Source: Lachnospiraceae bacterium
GTDB taxonomy: Bacteria; Bacillota; Clostridia; Lachnospirales; Lachnospiraceae
DNA length: 64,000 bases
Assembly: GCA_017427775.1 (NCBI GenBank)
Contig: JAFRSD010000002.1
Coordinates: 62,001-126,000, forward strand
Direction: 5' to 3'
A program made the position numbers and the translations under genes. Positions 9,915 through 19,538 of this stretch are shown piece by piece. Numbering within the stretch: position 1 is the first letter of the stretch; each line of letters begins with the position of its first letter. Below the pieces are notes generated by a model. The model ran no database searches. It was not told the origin of the DNA and worked only from the letters and a program-made list of their open reading frames with translations.

Positions 9915-10475
9915 TTATTTCATCAGACGGCGCAGCACTTCGGTAACCGCATCCACGTCACCTTCGTCAGCCGCTTCGGGAACGTCGGCGAACTGTCTTA
10001 CATAGCCCTCTCCGGCGCTCTTGAATTCCACAACCTGATTGTTGTTCGGGTATACCATGTGAAGCTCGCCGACCGCGATCCGGTATACTTCGTTCAGGTT
10101 AATGTCATCTGCGATATCGAACAGCAGAGAGTCATTCTCTCCGCGGATAGCTTCGTATTCCTTCGTAAGTGCAGTGATCTCCTTGTCCATCTCCGTCGAC
10201 TGTGCGTTTACCGACAGAAAACGTACGGTCATGAAACCGAGGAACGCAAGGAACATGCCTGCAACAACAAGCGAGAAAAGGTCCATGCTTCTGCGGAAAC
10301 CGACGAGCGGTCTCTTATCGATTTCTTTTCTCGGCTTTGCCTGCTGTTCGGTCCTCTGATCCGGCATTTCCTCCGGACGAACTGCGAGTTTACGTGCGGC
10401 GCTACCGTCAATATATGCTTGCTTTCTCAATCTGTCAACACTGTTTTTATAATCTTTCTTCTCGTATGCTGCCAT
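9915..10475 (-). CDS. ftsL: FtsL-like division protein
   Basis: 186 residues: charged cytosolic N-terminus (1-60), one membrane helix at about 65-87, then a coiled-coil-like stretch (STEMDKEITALTKEYEAIRG) and a tail. This is the build of FtsL, the bitopic partner of FtsQ and an FtsB/DivIC-type protein. FtsL is too divergent to recognise by sequence, so the call rests on topology and the fixed position between rsmH and ftsI. ATG after GGAGGCGG. The C-terminal tail beyond the coiled coil is longer than in E. coli FtsL. Confidence 0.75.
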   Translation of the reverse strand: MAAYEKKDYKNSVDRLRKQAYIDGSAARKLAVRPEEMPDQRTEQQAKPRKEIDKRPLVGFRRSMDLFSLVVAGMFLAFLGFMTVRFLSVNAQSTEMDKEITALTKEYEAIRGENDSLLFDIADDINLNEVYRIAVGELHMVYPNNNQVVEFKSAGEGYVRQFADVPEAADEGDVDAVTEVLRRLMK

Positions 10476-10487
10476 GACGCCGCCTCC

Positions 10488-11423
10488 TTAGTATTTTTCG
10501 AATATTCTGAGTTTCGCGCTCTTGGATCTCGTATTCTCCGCAAGCTCCTTTTCGCTCGGAATAACGGGGTGTTTCGTTAGGATTTTCCCGACCGGTTTCC
10601 TGCCGCAGACGCAAACCGGAAGACCGGGCGGGCAAATGCAAGGGTTCTCCGCCGTTTTAAAGGCGTTTTTCACGATGCGGTCTTCTAATGAATGGAAGGT
10701 AATGATACAAAGCCTCCCCCCGGGTGCGAGTCTTTCGATCATCCCCGCAAGTGAATCCGAAAGTACCTGAAGTTCCCGGTTCAGTTCAATCCGGATCGCC
10801 TGAAAGGTTCTCTTCGCCGGATGTCCGCCTGTCATGCGGATCTTGGCCGGAATGGACTGTTTGATTATCTCCGCGAGCTCTCCGGTCGTTTCGATCGGCC
10901 GTTTCGCCCGTTCCAGTACGATATGTTTCGCGATGTTCTTCGCAAAGGAATCTTCGCCGTAGTCTCTTATGATGTGAAAAAGTTCGGTCTCGGTATATCC
11001 GTTCACGATATCAGCGGCGGTCTTCTCCATCCGGTCGTCCATCCGCATGTCAAGCGGCGCGTCCGCCATGTAGGAGAAACCTCTCTCCGCCGTATCGAGC
11101 TGATACGAGGAAACACCGAGATCCAGTAATATTCCGTTCACCTGCCCGATTCCCAAACGGTCGAGAACCGCAGGTATGTTTTCGTAATTGTCACGGACGA
11201 TGGTAACTCTTTCTTTATACGGTTCCAGTCTCTCCGCCGCTGCCTCTATGGCGTCTCCATCCTGGTCGATCCCGATGAGGCGCCCCGTTGTCAGCTTAGA
11301 TGCAATGACCGAGGAATGTCCCGCTCCCCCTAATGTACCATCCACATAGATTCCATCCGGCTTAACCGCAATCCCTTCGATTGTTTCGGAGAGCATTACG
11401 GAATAGTGTTTAAACTCTCCCAT
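10488..11423 (-). CDS. rsmH: 16S rRNA (cytosine-1402-N4)-methyltransferase RsmH
   Basis: 311 residues. SAM-dependent methylation of C1402 in the 16S decoding site. Typical start [16 protein letters not shown] loop [23 protein letters not shown] and the [15 protein letters not shown] motif near residue 240. The C-terminal Cys-bearing part ([13 protein letters not shown]) is common in Gram-positive RsmH. Follows mraZ by 9 bases, as in most bacteria. Confidence 0.95.
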   Translation of the reverse strand: MGEFKHYSVMLSETIEGIAVKPDGIYVDGTLGGAGHSSVIASKLTTGRLIGIDQDGDAIEAAAERLEPYKERVTIVRDNYENIPAVLDRLGIGQVNGILLDLGVSSYQLDTAERGFSYMADAPLDMRMDDRMEKTAADIVNGYTETELFHIIRDYGEDSFAKNIAKHIVLERAKRPIETTGELAEIIKQSIPAKIRMTGGHPAKRTFQAIRIELNRELQVLSDSLAGMIERLAPGGRLCIITFHSLEDRIVKNAFKTAENPCICPPGLPVCVCGRKPVGKILTKHPVIPSEKELAENTRSKSAKLRIFEKY

Positions 11424-11432
11424 AACGACTCC

Positions 11433-11876
11433 TTAGAAGGTTACGCCGAATTCACCGAGTTTCTCGGCGGCCGATTCGATCGAGAACGAATCGATGCTTT
11501 CATTCTGTGCATCAAAACGTTCCTTACTCCACAGCTCGACTTTATCGATCATGCCGACAAGAACGACTTCCTTATCAATACCTGCCTTCTCGCGAAGTGC
11601 TGCGGGTACGAGCGTTCGGCCCTGCTTATCGATATCGCACTGTGCTGCGTTCGCCATAAAATACCGTTTGGTCTGGCGGATTTCCTTCGTTCCGGGCAGC
11701 TTTTCAAGCTGTTCCGTGAACTTGTCCCATCCGTCATCCGAGAAAATATACAGGCAGCCGTCCAGTCCGAGCGTCACAATAAAAGAATCCCCAAGACCTT
11801 CACGGATCTTGGAGGGAACGATAATGCGCCCCTTCGCGTCGATTGTGTGCTCATATTTTCCGGCCAGTCTGTTCAT
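11433..11876 (-). CDS. mraZ: Transcriptional regulator MraZ
   Basis: AbrB-like DNA-binding protein that forms rings and controls the dcw operon in several bacteria. Two half-repeats carry the family signature: YEHTIDAKGRIIVPSKIRE and, later, CDIDKQGRTLVPAALRE. The start is set at the internal ATG (11876), giving 147 residues, the family norm. An upstream in-frame GTG at 11927 would fall almost on the predicted transcription start, so it is probably not used. The ribosome site before 11876 is weak (GTGGTGTGAG), which may keep expression low. Confidence 0.9.
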   Translation of the reverse strand: MNRLAGKYEHTIDAKGRIIVPSKIREGLGDSFIVTLGLDGCLYIFSDDGWDKFTEQLEKLPGTKEIRQTKRYFMANAAQCDIDKQGRTLVPAALREKAGIDKEVVLVGMIDKVELWSKERFDAQNESIDSFSIESAAEKLGEFGVTF

Positions 11877-11933
11877 CTCACACCACTTTGTATCATTTCT
11901 GTGGAAAATCCATCCATTTTGCTCCACAGCTTT

Positions 11934-11962
11934 AATATACAGACTGGAAAATCAAAATGCAA
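11934..11962 (-). promoter_or_regulatory. Promoter of the mraZ/dcw operon
   Basis: On the minus strand, TTGCAT (11962-11957), 17 bases, TATATT (11939-11934). The predicted transcript starts near 11927. The leader then carries TGGAG (11926-11922), TGGAT (11916-11912) and TGGAT (11912-11908), loosely like the TGGG-type repeats bound by MraZ in other bacteria. Confidence 0.6.
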
Positions 11963-12011
11963 GAGTTTTTTTACATTTTCTTAAAAATTTGTTCGATTTT
12001 CGGGGAAAATG

Positions 12012-12045
12012 AAAAAGAGCCGCTGCTTTTTCAAGCAACAGCTCT
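12012..12045 (-). terminator. Rho-independent terminator after lgt
   Basis: A 13-bp stem with two G.U pairs (12016-12028 with 12033-12045), a 4-base loop, then TTTT on the minus strand. It separates the lgt unit from the mraZ promoter. Confidence 0.75.
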
Positions 12046-12070
12046 AAAAAATGTGTTCTATTATGCTTTT

Positions 12071-13036
12071 TTATGCTTCCGCAGGCTTTTCCGCCTTCTT
12101 CTTGCGGTACTTCACAAAATTGATTGCGTACAGCGCGGCACCCAGACATACGATCACGGCACTCAGTGCCTGCGAAACCGGGATCTGCGTGTTGAACAGG
12201 AACAGCTGGTCGGTCCGCAGTCCTTCGATCCAGAACCGTCCGAGACCGTATCCGATCAGGTACAGATAGAAAATCTCACCGTGAAACTTCTTGTACTTCG
12301 TGTAGATCAAAAGTCCGATCAGAAGCACCAGATTCCAAAGCGACTCGTAAAGGAAAGTCGGATGCACCTGGATATAGGTCGCCGCCTTGGTAACGACCGT
12401 ATTCTGCCGGATCTCCATGACGTTTTCAAGTGCCTTTGCCTTGCCTGCGAACAGGTTCTCGACATATTCCGTCGAAGCAGCCGGATTAAAGCAGTACGCG
12501 GCGTCCTTCACGTCTACCTGCATGGCAAGCAGGCTGTCCGTATAGGTGCCGAAACACTCGCGGTTCACGAAGTTGCCCCACCGGCCGATGATCTGTCCGG
12601 TCAGCAGACCGACAATCGCGGTATCGAGGAACTGCCAGGGATTCAGCTTCTTGATCTTCGAAAATACGATTGCCGTCGTAACGCCGCCGATCACGCCTCC
12701 GTAAATGGCCAGTCCGCCGCTTCGGATGTCGAACACCGAAAGCGGTTTCTCGGAAAATGCGCTCCAGTTGAACGCCACATAGTAGATCCGCGCGCAGATG
12801 ACGCTGATGACGATCGCAATGATCGTAAAATCAAGGTACTTCTCGCTGTCCTGCCCGGTCCGTTTCGCGGTCTGTTCCGCGACAAGATATCCGAACATCA
12901 TGCCGAGTCCGATGATGATGCCATATAAGGCGATACGGAATCCGAATACCGTAAAGCCGTCCGGAACATTTTTCAGATACAGCCCGATATGCGGAAAATT
13001 GATATCCGTAGCGCAAAACTTGAACAAAGCGTTCAT
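12071..13036 (-). CDS. lgt: Prolipoprotein diacylglyceryl transferase Lgt
   Basis: 321 residues, about seven hydrophobic segments. Transfers diacylglyceryl from phosphatidylglycerol to the lipobox Cys of prelipoproteins. The hallmark GRWGNFVNRE and the preceding SGGLAIYGGVIGG are present, as is the C-terminal FWIEGLRTDQL motif. The ATG follows AAAGGGGGAG. An insert of about 30 residues after the signature (around residues 165-195) is longer than in many homologues. The window itself encodes at least six predicted lipoproteins that need this enzyme. Confidence 0.93.
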   Translation of the reverse strand: MNALFKFCATDINFPHIGLYLKNVPDGFTVFGFRIALYGIIIGLGMMFGYLVAEQTAKRTGQDSEKYLDFTIIAIVISVICARIYYVAFNWSAFSEKPLSVFDIRSGGLAIYGGVIGGVTTAIVFSKIKKLNPWQFLDTAIVGLLTGQIIGRWGNFVNRECFGTYTDSLLAMQVDVKDAAYCFNPAASTEYVENLFAGKAKALENVMEIRQNTVVTKAATYIQVHPTFLYESLWNLVLLIGLLIYTKYKKFHGEIFYLYLIGYGLGRFWIEGLRTDQLFLFNTQIPVSQALSAVIVCLGAALYAINFVKYRKKKAEKPAEA

Positions 13037-13048
13037 ATTGCTCCCCCT

Positions 13049-14146
13049 TTACACATTGAAACGGAAAAGGATAACGTCTCCGTCCTTTACGACATATTCC
13101 TTTCCTTCGGAACGGACAAGACCTTTCTCCTTTGCCTGCAGCATGCCGCCGCAGCTCACAAGGTCGTCATATGCGACAACCTCGGCGCGGATAAAGCCGC
13201 GCTCAAAGTCGGTATGGATCTTACCGGCTGCCTGCGGAGCCTTCATGCCGTTAGTGATCGTCCATGCTCTCGTCTCGTCCGGGCCGGTCGTTAAGAAACT
13301 GATCAGTCCCAGAAGATGATAGCTTGCGCGGATCAGCTTTTCAAGACCCGCCTCCTTCAGTCCCATCTCCTCGAGGAACTCCTTGCGCTCGTCTTCCTCA
13401 AGCTCTGCCATTTCTTCCTCAAGTCGGGCACATACCGCGAAGACTTCCGAGCCTTCCTTTTCGGCAAATGCGCGCACGTTCTTCACATACTCGTTATCGG
13501 CGCCGTCATTCGCGATATCGTCATCGCTCACATTTGCCGCGTAGATGACGGGCTTACGGGTAAGAAGCGAATAACCGCGGAGCCAGCCTGCTTCATCCTC
13601 GTCGTCGGTCACGTAGGCACTTGCCTTCGTACCGTTCTCGAGGAGTTCCTTCAGCTTCTTGCACATCTCGTATTCTTTCGCCTGTGCCTTGTCATAACTT
13701 GCGCTCTTCGCAACCCTCGCGATCCTTCTTTCGATCGTCTCAAGATCGGCGAAGATCAGCTCAAGATTGATCGTCTCGATGTCGCGGATCGGATCGATGC
13801 TTCCGTCCACATGGATGATGTTAGAGTCATCGAAGCAGCGTACCACATGTACGATAGCATCCGTCTCACGGATATGGGAAAGAAACTGGTTTCCGAGTCC
13901 CTCGCCCTTCGACGCGCCCTTAACAAGACCTGCGATATCGACAAATTCCACAACGGCCGGGATTGTCCGCTTCGACTGATACATCTCCGTCAGAACGCCG
14001 AGCCGCTCATCCGGCACGGTTACCACGCCGACGTTCGGGTCGATCGTGCAGAACGGATAGTTGGCCGATTCCGCTCCCGCCTTTGTAAGGCAATTGAAAA
14101 GTGTGCTCTTCCCGACATTGGGAAGTCCGACGATACCTAATTTCAT
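13049..14146 (-). CDS. ychF: Ribosome-associated ATPase YchF/OLA1
   Basis: 365 residues. Obg-related P-loop NTPase that hydrolyses ATP and binds ribosomes. N-terminus [18 protein letters not shown] with the G1 loop; G3 [17 protein letters not shown], where a hydrophobic residue follows the G as in YchF; the G4 position reads NVSDDD instead of NKxD, fitting the relaxed ATP specificity. Ends with the conserved TGS-like domain ([12 protein letters not shown]). Lies upstream of lgt with a 12-base gap. In many Firmicutes the gene after rpe is thiamine pyrophosphokinase; here it is ychF. Confidence 0.95.
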   Translation of the reverse strand: MKLGIVGLPNVGKSTLFNCLTKAGAESANYPFCTIDPNVGVVTVPDERLGVLTEMYQSKRTIPAVVEFVDIAGLVKGASKGEGLGNQFLSHIRETDAIVHVVRCFDDSNIIHVDGSIDPIRDIETINLELIFADLETIERRIARVAKSASYDKAQAKEYEMCKKLKELLENGTKASAYVTDDEDEAGWLRGYSLLTRKPVIYAANVSDDDIANDGADNEYVKNVRAFAEKEGSEVFAVCARLEEEMAELEEDERKEFLEEMGLKEAGLEKLIRASYHLLGLISFLTTGPDETRAWTITNGMKAPQAAGKIHTDFERGFIRAEVVAYDDLVSCGGMLQAKEKGLVRSEGKEYVVKDGDVILFRFNV

Positions 14147-14179
14147 AAAACTTAAAATCCTCCGAAAGTATTTCCTATA

Positions 14180-14851
14180 TCAGCGTCCGAGAAGGATCTT
14201 CTGAAACGCTTTTACATTTTCCGTAATATCTCCGCGGAACACGGCGCTTCCGGCAACGATCGTGTCGGCGCCGGCCTCGAGTACTTCCGCCACATTATCA
14301 AGCGTGATACCGCCGTCTACCTCAAGGAGCGGCGGGTTCTTCTTCTCGGAAAGAAGGCCCCGCAGTTCGCGCAGACGGTCCATCGTTTCGGGAATGAACT
14401 TCTGCCCGCCGAATCCGGGCTCAACGGACATCATCAGAATGAGATCGACATCATCGATGTAATCCTTGAGAACGCTCACCGGCGTCTTCGGCTTGATCGT
14501 GATCCCGACCTTCTTGCCGGTTTTGCGGATTGCCGCAAGCGTCGCGGGAATATCCTTGCATGCTTCGTAATGCACGTTGATCAGGTCCGCTCCCGCATCC
14601 GCGAACGTGTTCACGTAACGGATCGGGTCCTCGATCATCAGATGTACATCGAGAAACAGATCGGTCTTCTTACGGATACTCTCGAGCACCGGAATTCCGA
14701 AGCTGATGCTCGGAACGAACAGTCCGTCCATAACGTCAAAGTGCAGAAACTTTGCTCCGCCCTCCTTAACCATGGCGATCTGCTCACCGAGAATGTTGAA
14801 ATCTGCCGCCAGAATGGACGGTGACAGTCGGTTGTATCGTTTCATCTTCAT
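14180..14851 (-). CDS. rpe: Ribulose-phosphate 3-epimerase
   Basis: 223 residues, TIM barrel. Interconverts ribulose-5-P and xylulose-5-P in the pentose phosphate pathway. Family motifs in order: LSPSILAADF, HFDVMDGLFVPSISFG, HLMIEDP, MSVEPGFGGQKF, VDGGITLDN and VAGSAVF. The metal-binding His and Asp of these motifs are intact. Start ATG after GGAGAG; a second ATG two codons on is possible. Follows rsgA, the standard Firmicute order. Confidence 0.95.
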   Translation of the reverse strand: MKMKRYNRLSPSILAADFNILGEQIAMVKEGGAKFLHFDVMDGLFVPSISFGIPVLESIRKKTDLFLDVHLMIEDPIRYVNTFADAGADLINVHYEACKDIPATLAAIRKTGKKVGITIKPKTPVSVLKDYIDDVDLILMMSVEPGFGGQKFIPETMDRLRELRGLLSEKKNPPLLEVDGGITLDNVAEVLEAGADTIVAGSAVFRGDITENVKAFQKILLGR

Positions 14852-14866
14852 AGTACTCTCCGGTTT

Positions 14867-15754
14867 CTACCATTTGCGCCTTGCTGCCAGTTCTTCATAA
14901 AGCAGCAGGTAGTTTTCATACCGTTCCTTTGCGATGTCGCCCTTTTCGACCGCTTCCTTTACCGCGCAGCCGGGTTCCTTCCGGTGCACGCAGTCCGGAA
15001 AACGGCACTGCTCTTCGTAAGGCTTGAATTCATTATACAAAAGCCGCAGCTCCTCCGGTTCGATCTCCGGCAGAAACAGCGAGCTGAACCCGGGCGTATC
15101 GCACAGATAGGTTTCCCGCGTCACGTAGTTGAGCTGCGCATGCCTTGTCGTATTCTTTCCGCGGCGGATCTTCTCGCTCAGCTCACCCGTTTCCATCGCG
15201 GCCTCAGGCTGGGCGAAATTCATGATTGTTGATTTGCCGACACCCGAAGGTCCCGCAAGTACGGTCGTCTTTCCCAAAAGTTCCGCATACACTTCGTCCA
15301 TCGTGTCAGGATTGTTCGCCTGCGCGAATAAGACTTTGGCACCGCTCTTTTCGTAAATCTTACGAAAATGCGAAAGCTCGTCTCCGCCTGCCTGGTCGGT
15401 CTTATTGAAGCAGATGACAACGGGAAGGTTCTCCTTTGCCATCAGAAGCAGGAACCTGTCTAACAGGTTCAGGTGCGGCTCCGGTTCCTTTACGGCAAAT
15501 ACGACCATTGCCTGATCGACATTGGCAACTGCCGGGCGGATCAGCGCGTTCCTTCGCGGAAGCACTTCCGTCAGATTGCCGGTCCGTTCCTTCTCGTCAA
15601 GGACCGTCAGCTTCACATTGTCGCCGATCAATGGCTTAATGTCGTTATATCGTAAAATGCCCTTGGCCCGGCATGTTACCGGACCAAGGTCTTCTACATA
15701 CACTTCGTAGAGTCCTCCGACTCCTTTCATTATCTTACCGATACATTCTTCCAT
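14867..15754 (-). CDS. rsgA: Small-subunit biogenesis GTPase RsgA
   Basis: 295 residues. Circularly permuted GTPase that aids late 30S maturation. Order of parts: OB-fold (1-65), G4 FNKTD, then G1 GPSGVGKST, G3 DTPGFSS, and a C-terminal zinc knuckle (CRFPDC, His, then Cys in EPGC). The G1-after-G4 order is the permutation typical of the family. Follows prkC by 16 bases in the prpC-prkC-rsgA-rpe unit. Confidence 0.95.
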   Translation of the reverse strand: MEECIGKIMKGVGGLYEVYVEDLGPVTCRAKGILRYNDIKPLIGDNVKLTVLDEKERTGNLTEVLPRRNALIRPAVANVDQAMVVFAVKEPEPHLNLLDRFLLLMAKENLPVVICFNKTDQAGGDELSHFRKIYEKSGAKVLFAQANNPDTMDEVYAELLGKTTVLAGPSGVGKSTIMNFAQPEAAMETGELSEKIRRGKNTTRHAQLNYVTRETYLCDTPGFSSLFLPEIEPEELRLLYNEFKPYEEQCRFPDCVHRKEPGCAVKEAVEKGDIAKERYENYLLLYEELAARRKW

Positions 15755-15770
15755 AGTTTCCTATTTCGCA

Positions 15771-17711
15771 TCAGTTCGTATCCCCGTCGTTATTCTCACC
15801 GGTGTTGCCGCTGTCATCCGCAGTCGGAACCGGGGAAGGTGACGGCGTAGGCGTAGGTGTATTGGTCGGTGTCGGTGTCGGCTCCGGTCCCTTACTGATG
15901 AAGAGCGTTACCGTCGAGCCCTTCTTCACTTCCACACCTGCCGCGGGCAGCTGGTTATATACCGTTCCCGCTTCATGCTCCGAGTATTCTTCCTTGATCT
16001 CGTACTTGAGTCCGAGTGCCGTTATACTCTTCTCGGCATTGGCGATCGTATTTCCGAACGTATCCGGGATCGTGATCATCTCCGGCCCGATACTGTAATA
16101 AACCGTGATCGTACGTCCGCGTTCGGTCTTCGTATTCTCGGCCGGATCGGTACGGATAACGATTCCCTCGTCGAGATCGCTCGCTTCCGGAATGGCGATT
16201 ACTTCGAAGTTGCCTTCGAGGATCTTCTTAACATTCTCAAGATCGCGGCCTTTAACCTTCGGGATGGTGATATCACCGCGGCCGATACTGTAATACAACG
16301 TTACGGTATCCCCGACGGACAGTACTGCCTCCTGCATCGGTTCATGTCTGGTAACGGTGTCCGCAGCATATTTTTCGGTCGGAGAAGACTCCGGCTCGAT
16401 CTTAATGTTCAGATTCAGTCCGAGAGCGATCAGCTTCTGCTGTGCCGCCTGTCTCGTCTGTCCGACAAGATTCGGCATCACTTCGGTTTTCGCTATCGGT
16501 GTAGGCGTAGGTGTCGAAGTAACCGTCTTCTTCGGCTTTAACGTCTGGCCGGAATTGCTCTTGCTGAAGATACCGGTCATCTTATTGACCGCAAGGATTA
16601 CCACAACGGCGATCGCAACCATGAAAACAATGCTCGCGACAAGTCCGACCTTCTCCCAGATGTTTCCGACGTTGTCGATGTCATCATCTTCCTCGTCGTC
16701 ATCCACTCTGCGTCTGCTGATGACAGCCGCTGCCTTCATCGGATCCTCGTCCTCGTCATCACCGTCGCCGTCCTCATCGAAAAATGCGGAACGGGCGCCG
16801 CTCTTGATCTGTCTTACTTCGGAATCGGACAGCTGCTTCGTCGGTGCGTCCGGCGTAACAAGCGGTGCGATCATAACATACTGGCCGTCCGGGTTGGCAA
16901 GTGCCGCCTTCAGGTCGGTGATCAGCTCGGCAGCCGTCGCGTAACGGCGTTCCGGTTTCTTGCTCATACATTTGCGAACAATCTTCTCAACGGCCGGTGT
17001 TACGTTCGGATTCAGTTCCACGAGCGGTGTCGCGGATTCGCTGATGTGCGCGAGCGCAACCGAAACGTTGTTGTCGCCCGCGTACGGAACGCGTCCCGCA
17101 AGCATCTCGTACATCGTGATACCGAGCGAATAGATATCGCTTCTCTCATCGCTGTAGCCGCGTGCCTGCTCCGGCGACAGATAATGCACGGAACCTGCCG
17201 CACACTCCTGGATCGTATTGGTTGTCGTAGCAGCCTTCGCGATACCGAAGTCCGCAACCTTTACTTTGCCCTCGCGGGAAAGAATGATGTTCTGCGGCTT
17301 GATATCCCGGTGGATAACATGCTTTGCATGAGCTGCTTCCAGACCCTGTGCGATCTGGATCGCAATGCCGACCGCTTCCTTGATCTCGAGCTGTCCCTTC
17401 TTCTCGATATAGCGCTTTAAGGTAATGCCTTCAACAAGCTCCATAACGATGTAATGCAGGTCGCCCTCGTCTCCTACGTCGTACACGCTGACCACGTTCG
17501 GATGGGTCAGTCCCGCACAGGACTCTGCTTCGCCGCGGAAACGGCTTACAAAGGAATTGTCGCTGCTGTACTCCGGTTTCAGAAACTTGATCGCCACCAT
17601 ACGGTTCAGGCGGTGGCATTTGGCCTTGTATACGTCGGCCATGCCTCCCGTACCGATCTTTTCAATGATTTCGTAGCGGTCACCGATTAACATACCTGGT
17701 GTAATTATCAT
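15771..17711 (-). CDS. prkC: PASTA-domain Ser/Thr protein kinase PrkC
   Basis: 646 residues. N-terminal kinase (about 13-270) with the glycine loop GTGGMADVY, Lys42, Glu61, catalytic HRDIKPQN (Asp136) and DFG (154-156). An acidic juxtamembrane stretch (311-350, mostly Asp/Glu) precedes one membrane helix (356-377). Three PASTA repeats follow outside (about 410-610), which in this family bind muropeptides or lipid II. The tail is Thr/Pro-rich (PTPTNTPTPTPSPSP) and Asn/Asp-rich, probably threading the wall. Partner phosphatase prpC lies 64 bases upstream. Regulates wall growth, division or germination in relatives; targets here are unknown. Confidence 0.95.
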   Translation of the reverse strand: MIITPGMLIGDRYEIIEKIGTGGMADVYKAKCHRLNRMVAIKFLKPEYSSDNSFVSRFRGEAESCAGLTHPNVVSVYDVGDEGDLHYIVMELVEGITLKRYIEKKGQLEIKEAVGIAIQIAQGLEAAHAKHVIHRDIKPQNIILSREGKVKVADFGIAKAATTTNTIQECAAGSVHYLSPEQARGYSDERSDIYSLGITMYEMLAGRVPYAGDNNVSVALAHISESATPLVELNPNVTPAVEKIVRKCMSKKPERRYATAAELITDLKAALANPDGQYVMIAPLVTPDAPTKQLSDSEVRQIKSGARSAFFDEDGDGDDEDEDPMKAAAVISRRRVDDDEEDDDIDNVGNIWEKVGLVASIVFMVAIAVVVILAVNKMTGIFSKSNSGQTLKPKKTVTSTPTPTPIAKTEVMPNLVGQTRQAAQQKLIALGLNLNIKIEPESSPTEKYAADTVTRHEPMQEAVLSVGDTVTLYYSIGRGDITIPKVKGRDLENVKKILEGNFEVIAIPEASDLDEGIVIRTDPAENTKTERGRTITVYYSIGPEMITIPDTFGNTIANAEKSITALGLKYEIKEEYSEHEAGTVYNQLPAAGVEVKKGSTVTLFISKGPEPTPTPTNTPTPTPSPSPVPTADDSGNTGENNDGDTN

Positions 17712-17775
17712 ACCGATCTGTCCTTTCCTGTGTCCTTAAGGCGGTCCCGCTTCGCGGGCTCCTTCGGGACAAATG

Positions 17776-18498
17776 CTAAATCTTCATCAGAATCAGCGTA
17801 ATGTTGTCTTTTCCCCCATTTTCATTGGCCATGAAGACCATTTTGTCAGCGATATCCTGAACATCCTCATATTCACTGACGAGCTTCAGAAGTTCTCCTT
17901 CCTCCACCATCTCCCATAAGCCGTCTGAGCAGAGAAGAACATAATCTCCCCGTTTTACTTTATATTTATAGAAGTCCGGGCTTGCCACGGACCTCGTGCT
18001 CAGCGCACGCAATACGACATTCTTCTGCGGATGGAACCTTGCCTCCTCCTTCTTCAGTTCCCCGTTCCGTACCATCTCGGCAACGAGCGAGTGGTCCTGT
18101 GTGATCTGGTTGATCGTGTCGTTTACGATATAGAGCCGGCTGTCACCGATATTGGCGATCAGCAGGTAGCCGTCGTCCTGGAGCGTGGCCGCGACAAATG
18201 TCGTGCCCATCCCATCATACTCCCGCTGCGTCTTCGCTTTCGCGATCAGCTCTTCATTGGTTGTCTTCAGCGCGTTCTCCATAACGGAGATCGGCGTGCG
18301 GTCCTTGCTCTCCCGCACGAGCGTTACGAAACGGTCTACGGAGAACCTGGCGGCATAATCGCCGGCGTTGTGTCCGCCCATGCCGTCCGCAACAATGTAC
18401 AGGTTCTGCATGATCCCGACCGGTTCGTCGGAGCAGAAATAATAGTCCTGATTCATGCTGCGCTTGTTCCCCACATTGGTTACGGCTACTGCCTTCAT
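17776..18498 (-). CDS. prpC: PP2C-type protein phosphatase PrpC
   Basis: 240 residues. Mn/Mg-dependent phosphatase that reverses PrkC phosphorylation. Metal-ligand motifs are intact: VADGMGGHNAGD, MGTTFVAATL, ANIGDSRLYI, CSDGLWEMV and GGKDNITLI. The start overlaps the rlmN stop by 4 bases (ATGA), so the two are translationally coupled. Confidence 0.95.
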   Translation of the reverse strand: MKAVAVTNVGNKRSMNQDYYFCSDEPVGIMQNLYIVADGMGGHNAGDYAARFSVDRFVTLVRESKDRTPISVMENALKTTNEELIAKAKTQREYDGMGTTFVAATLQDDGYLLIANIGDSRLYIVNDTINQITQDHSLVAEMVRNGELKKEEARFHPQKNVVLRALSTRSVASPDFYKYKVKRGDYVLLCSDGLWEMVEEGELLKLVSEYEDVQDIADKMVFMANENGGKDNITLILMKI

Positions 18499-19538
18499 CC
18501 CTTTGCTTCCTCCTCATAATGCCTGCGAAGCTGTCCGCAGGCGGCATTAATATCAGAGCCCATTTCCCTTCTAATAGTAACATTTATGCCGGCTTTTTCA
18601 AGTTTTTTCTGAAAAGTCTGCACATTTGGCCCCTCCGGGCGCTCATATCCGCGCTCTTTTACGGGGTTCACCGGAATCAGATTTACAAGGCAATTCCGGC
18701 CTTTCAAAAGGGTGATCAGTTCTCTCGCGCAGGCGTCGGTGTCATTCTGCCCGCGGATCAGGCTGTACTCGAAAGTCATGCGCCGTCCGGTCTTTTCGAA
18801 GTAATAATCGACCGCTTCCATCAATTCCTTTATCGAATACCGTTTTGCAACCGGCATCAGCTGTTTTCGCATCTCATCGTTCGGCGCATGCAGCGAAACC
18901 GCCGGATTGATGCCGAGGTCGAGATCCGCGAGTTCTTTGAGCCTGTCGGCTAGTCCGCAGGTCGATACGGTGATGCTACGATGACTCAGATTGCGCCCCT
19001 TCTCCGAACACAGAAGGCCGATAAAGCGGATCAGGTTATCGAAATTGTCAAGCGGCTCCCCGCTTCCCATCACGACAACATTACTGATCTTCTCGCCGCC
19101 GAGCCGCTCGATTGAATAAATCTGCTCAAGCATTTCCGCGGCACTCAGATTCCGCACGAGCCCGCCGATCGTCGACGCGCAGAACGAACAGCCCATCCGG
19201 CAGCCGACCTGCGAGGAAATGCATACGGACAGGCCGTGATGATACTCCATCCGCACGCTTTCGATCACGTTTCCGTCCTGCAGGCGGAACAGATATTTGC
19301 GCGTTCCGTCGATCTCGGAAACAAGTTCAACGACCTTTTCGAGCACCGTATAATCGAATTCTTCGGCGAGTTTCTTGCGAAAAGCCTCCGAAAGATCGGT
19401 CATCTCCGCGACCGAGCGGGCCTGTTTCTTATGCATCCAGTTGAAAAGCTGCTCCGCGCGGAACTTTTTCTCGCCGAGCCCGGTCACAACCGCGGTAAGC
19501 TCCTCCATGGTCAGATTTTTCAGGTCAGTTCTGTTCAT
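18495..19538 (-). CDS. rlmN: Dual-specificity 23S rRNA/tRNA adenine-C2 methyltransferase RlmN
   Basis: 347 residues. Radical-SAM enzyme that methylates A2503 of 23S rRNA and A37 of some tRNAs. The cluster-binding CxxxCxxC is visible in CRMGCSFCAS. The second catalytic Cys is in MGSDINAACGQLRR near the C-terminus, and VVMGSGEPLDN is the SAM-site loop. Overlaps rsmB by 14 bases and prpC by 4, indicating one tightly packed operon. Confidence 0.95.
   Translation of the reverse strand: MNRTDLKNLTMEELTAVVTGLGEKKFRAEQLFNWMHKKQARSVAEMTDLSEAFRKKLAEEFDYTVLEKVVELVSEIDGTRKYLFRLQDGNVIESVRMEYHHGLSVCISSQVGCRMGCSFCASTIGGLVRNLSAAEMLEQIYSIERLGGEKISNVVVMGSGEPLDNFDNLIRFIGLLCSEKGRNLSHRSITVSTCGLADRLKELADLDLGINPAVSLHAPNDEMRKQLMPVAKRYSIKELMEAVDYYFEKTGRRMTFEYSLIRGQNDTDACARELITLLKGRNCLVNLIPVNPVKERGYERPEGPNVQTFQKKLEKAGINVTIRREMGSDINAACGQLRRHYEEEAKG

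Noticed and set aside
17742-17768. GC-rich hairpin between prkC and prpC as terminator
   Set aside because: Nested GTCCCG/CGGGAC and CCCGC/GCGGG arms are present but no T-run follows, and the two genes are expected to be cotranscribed.
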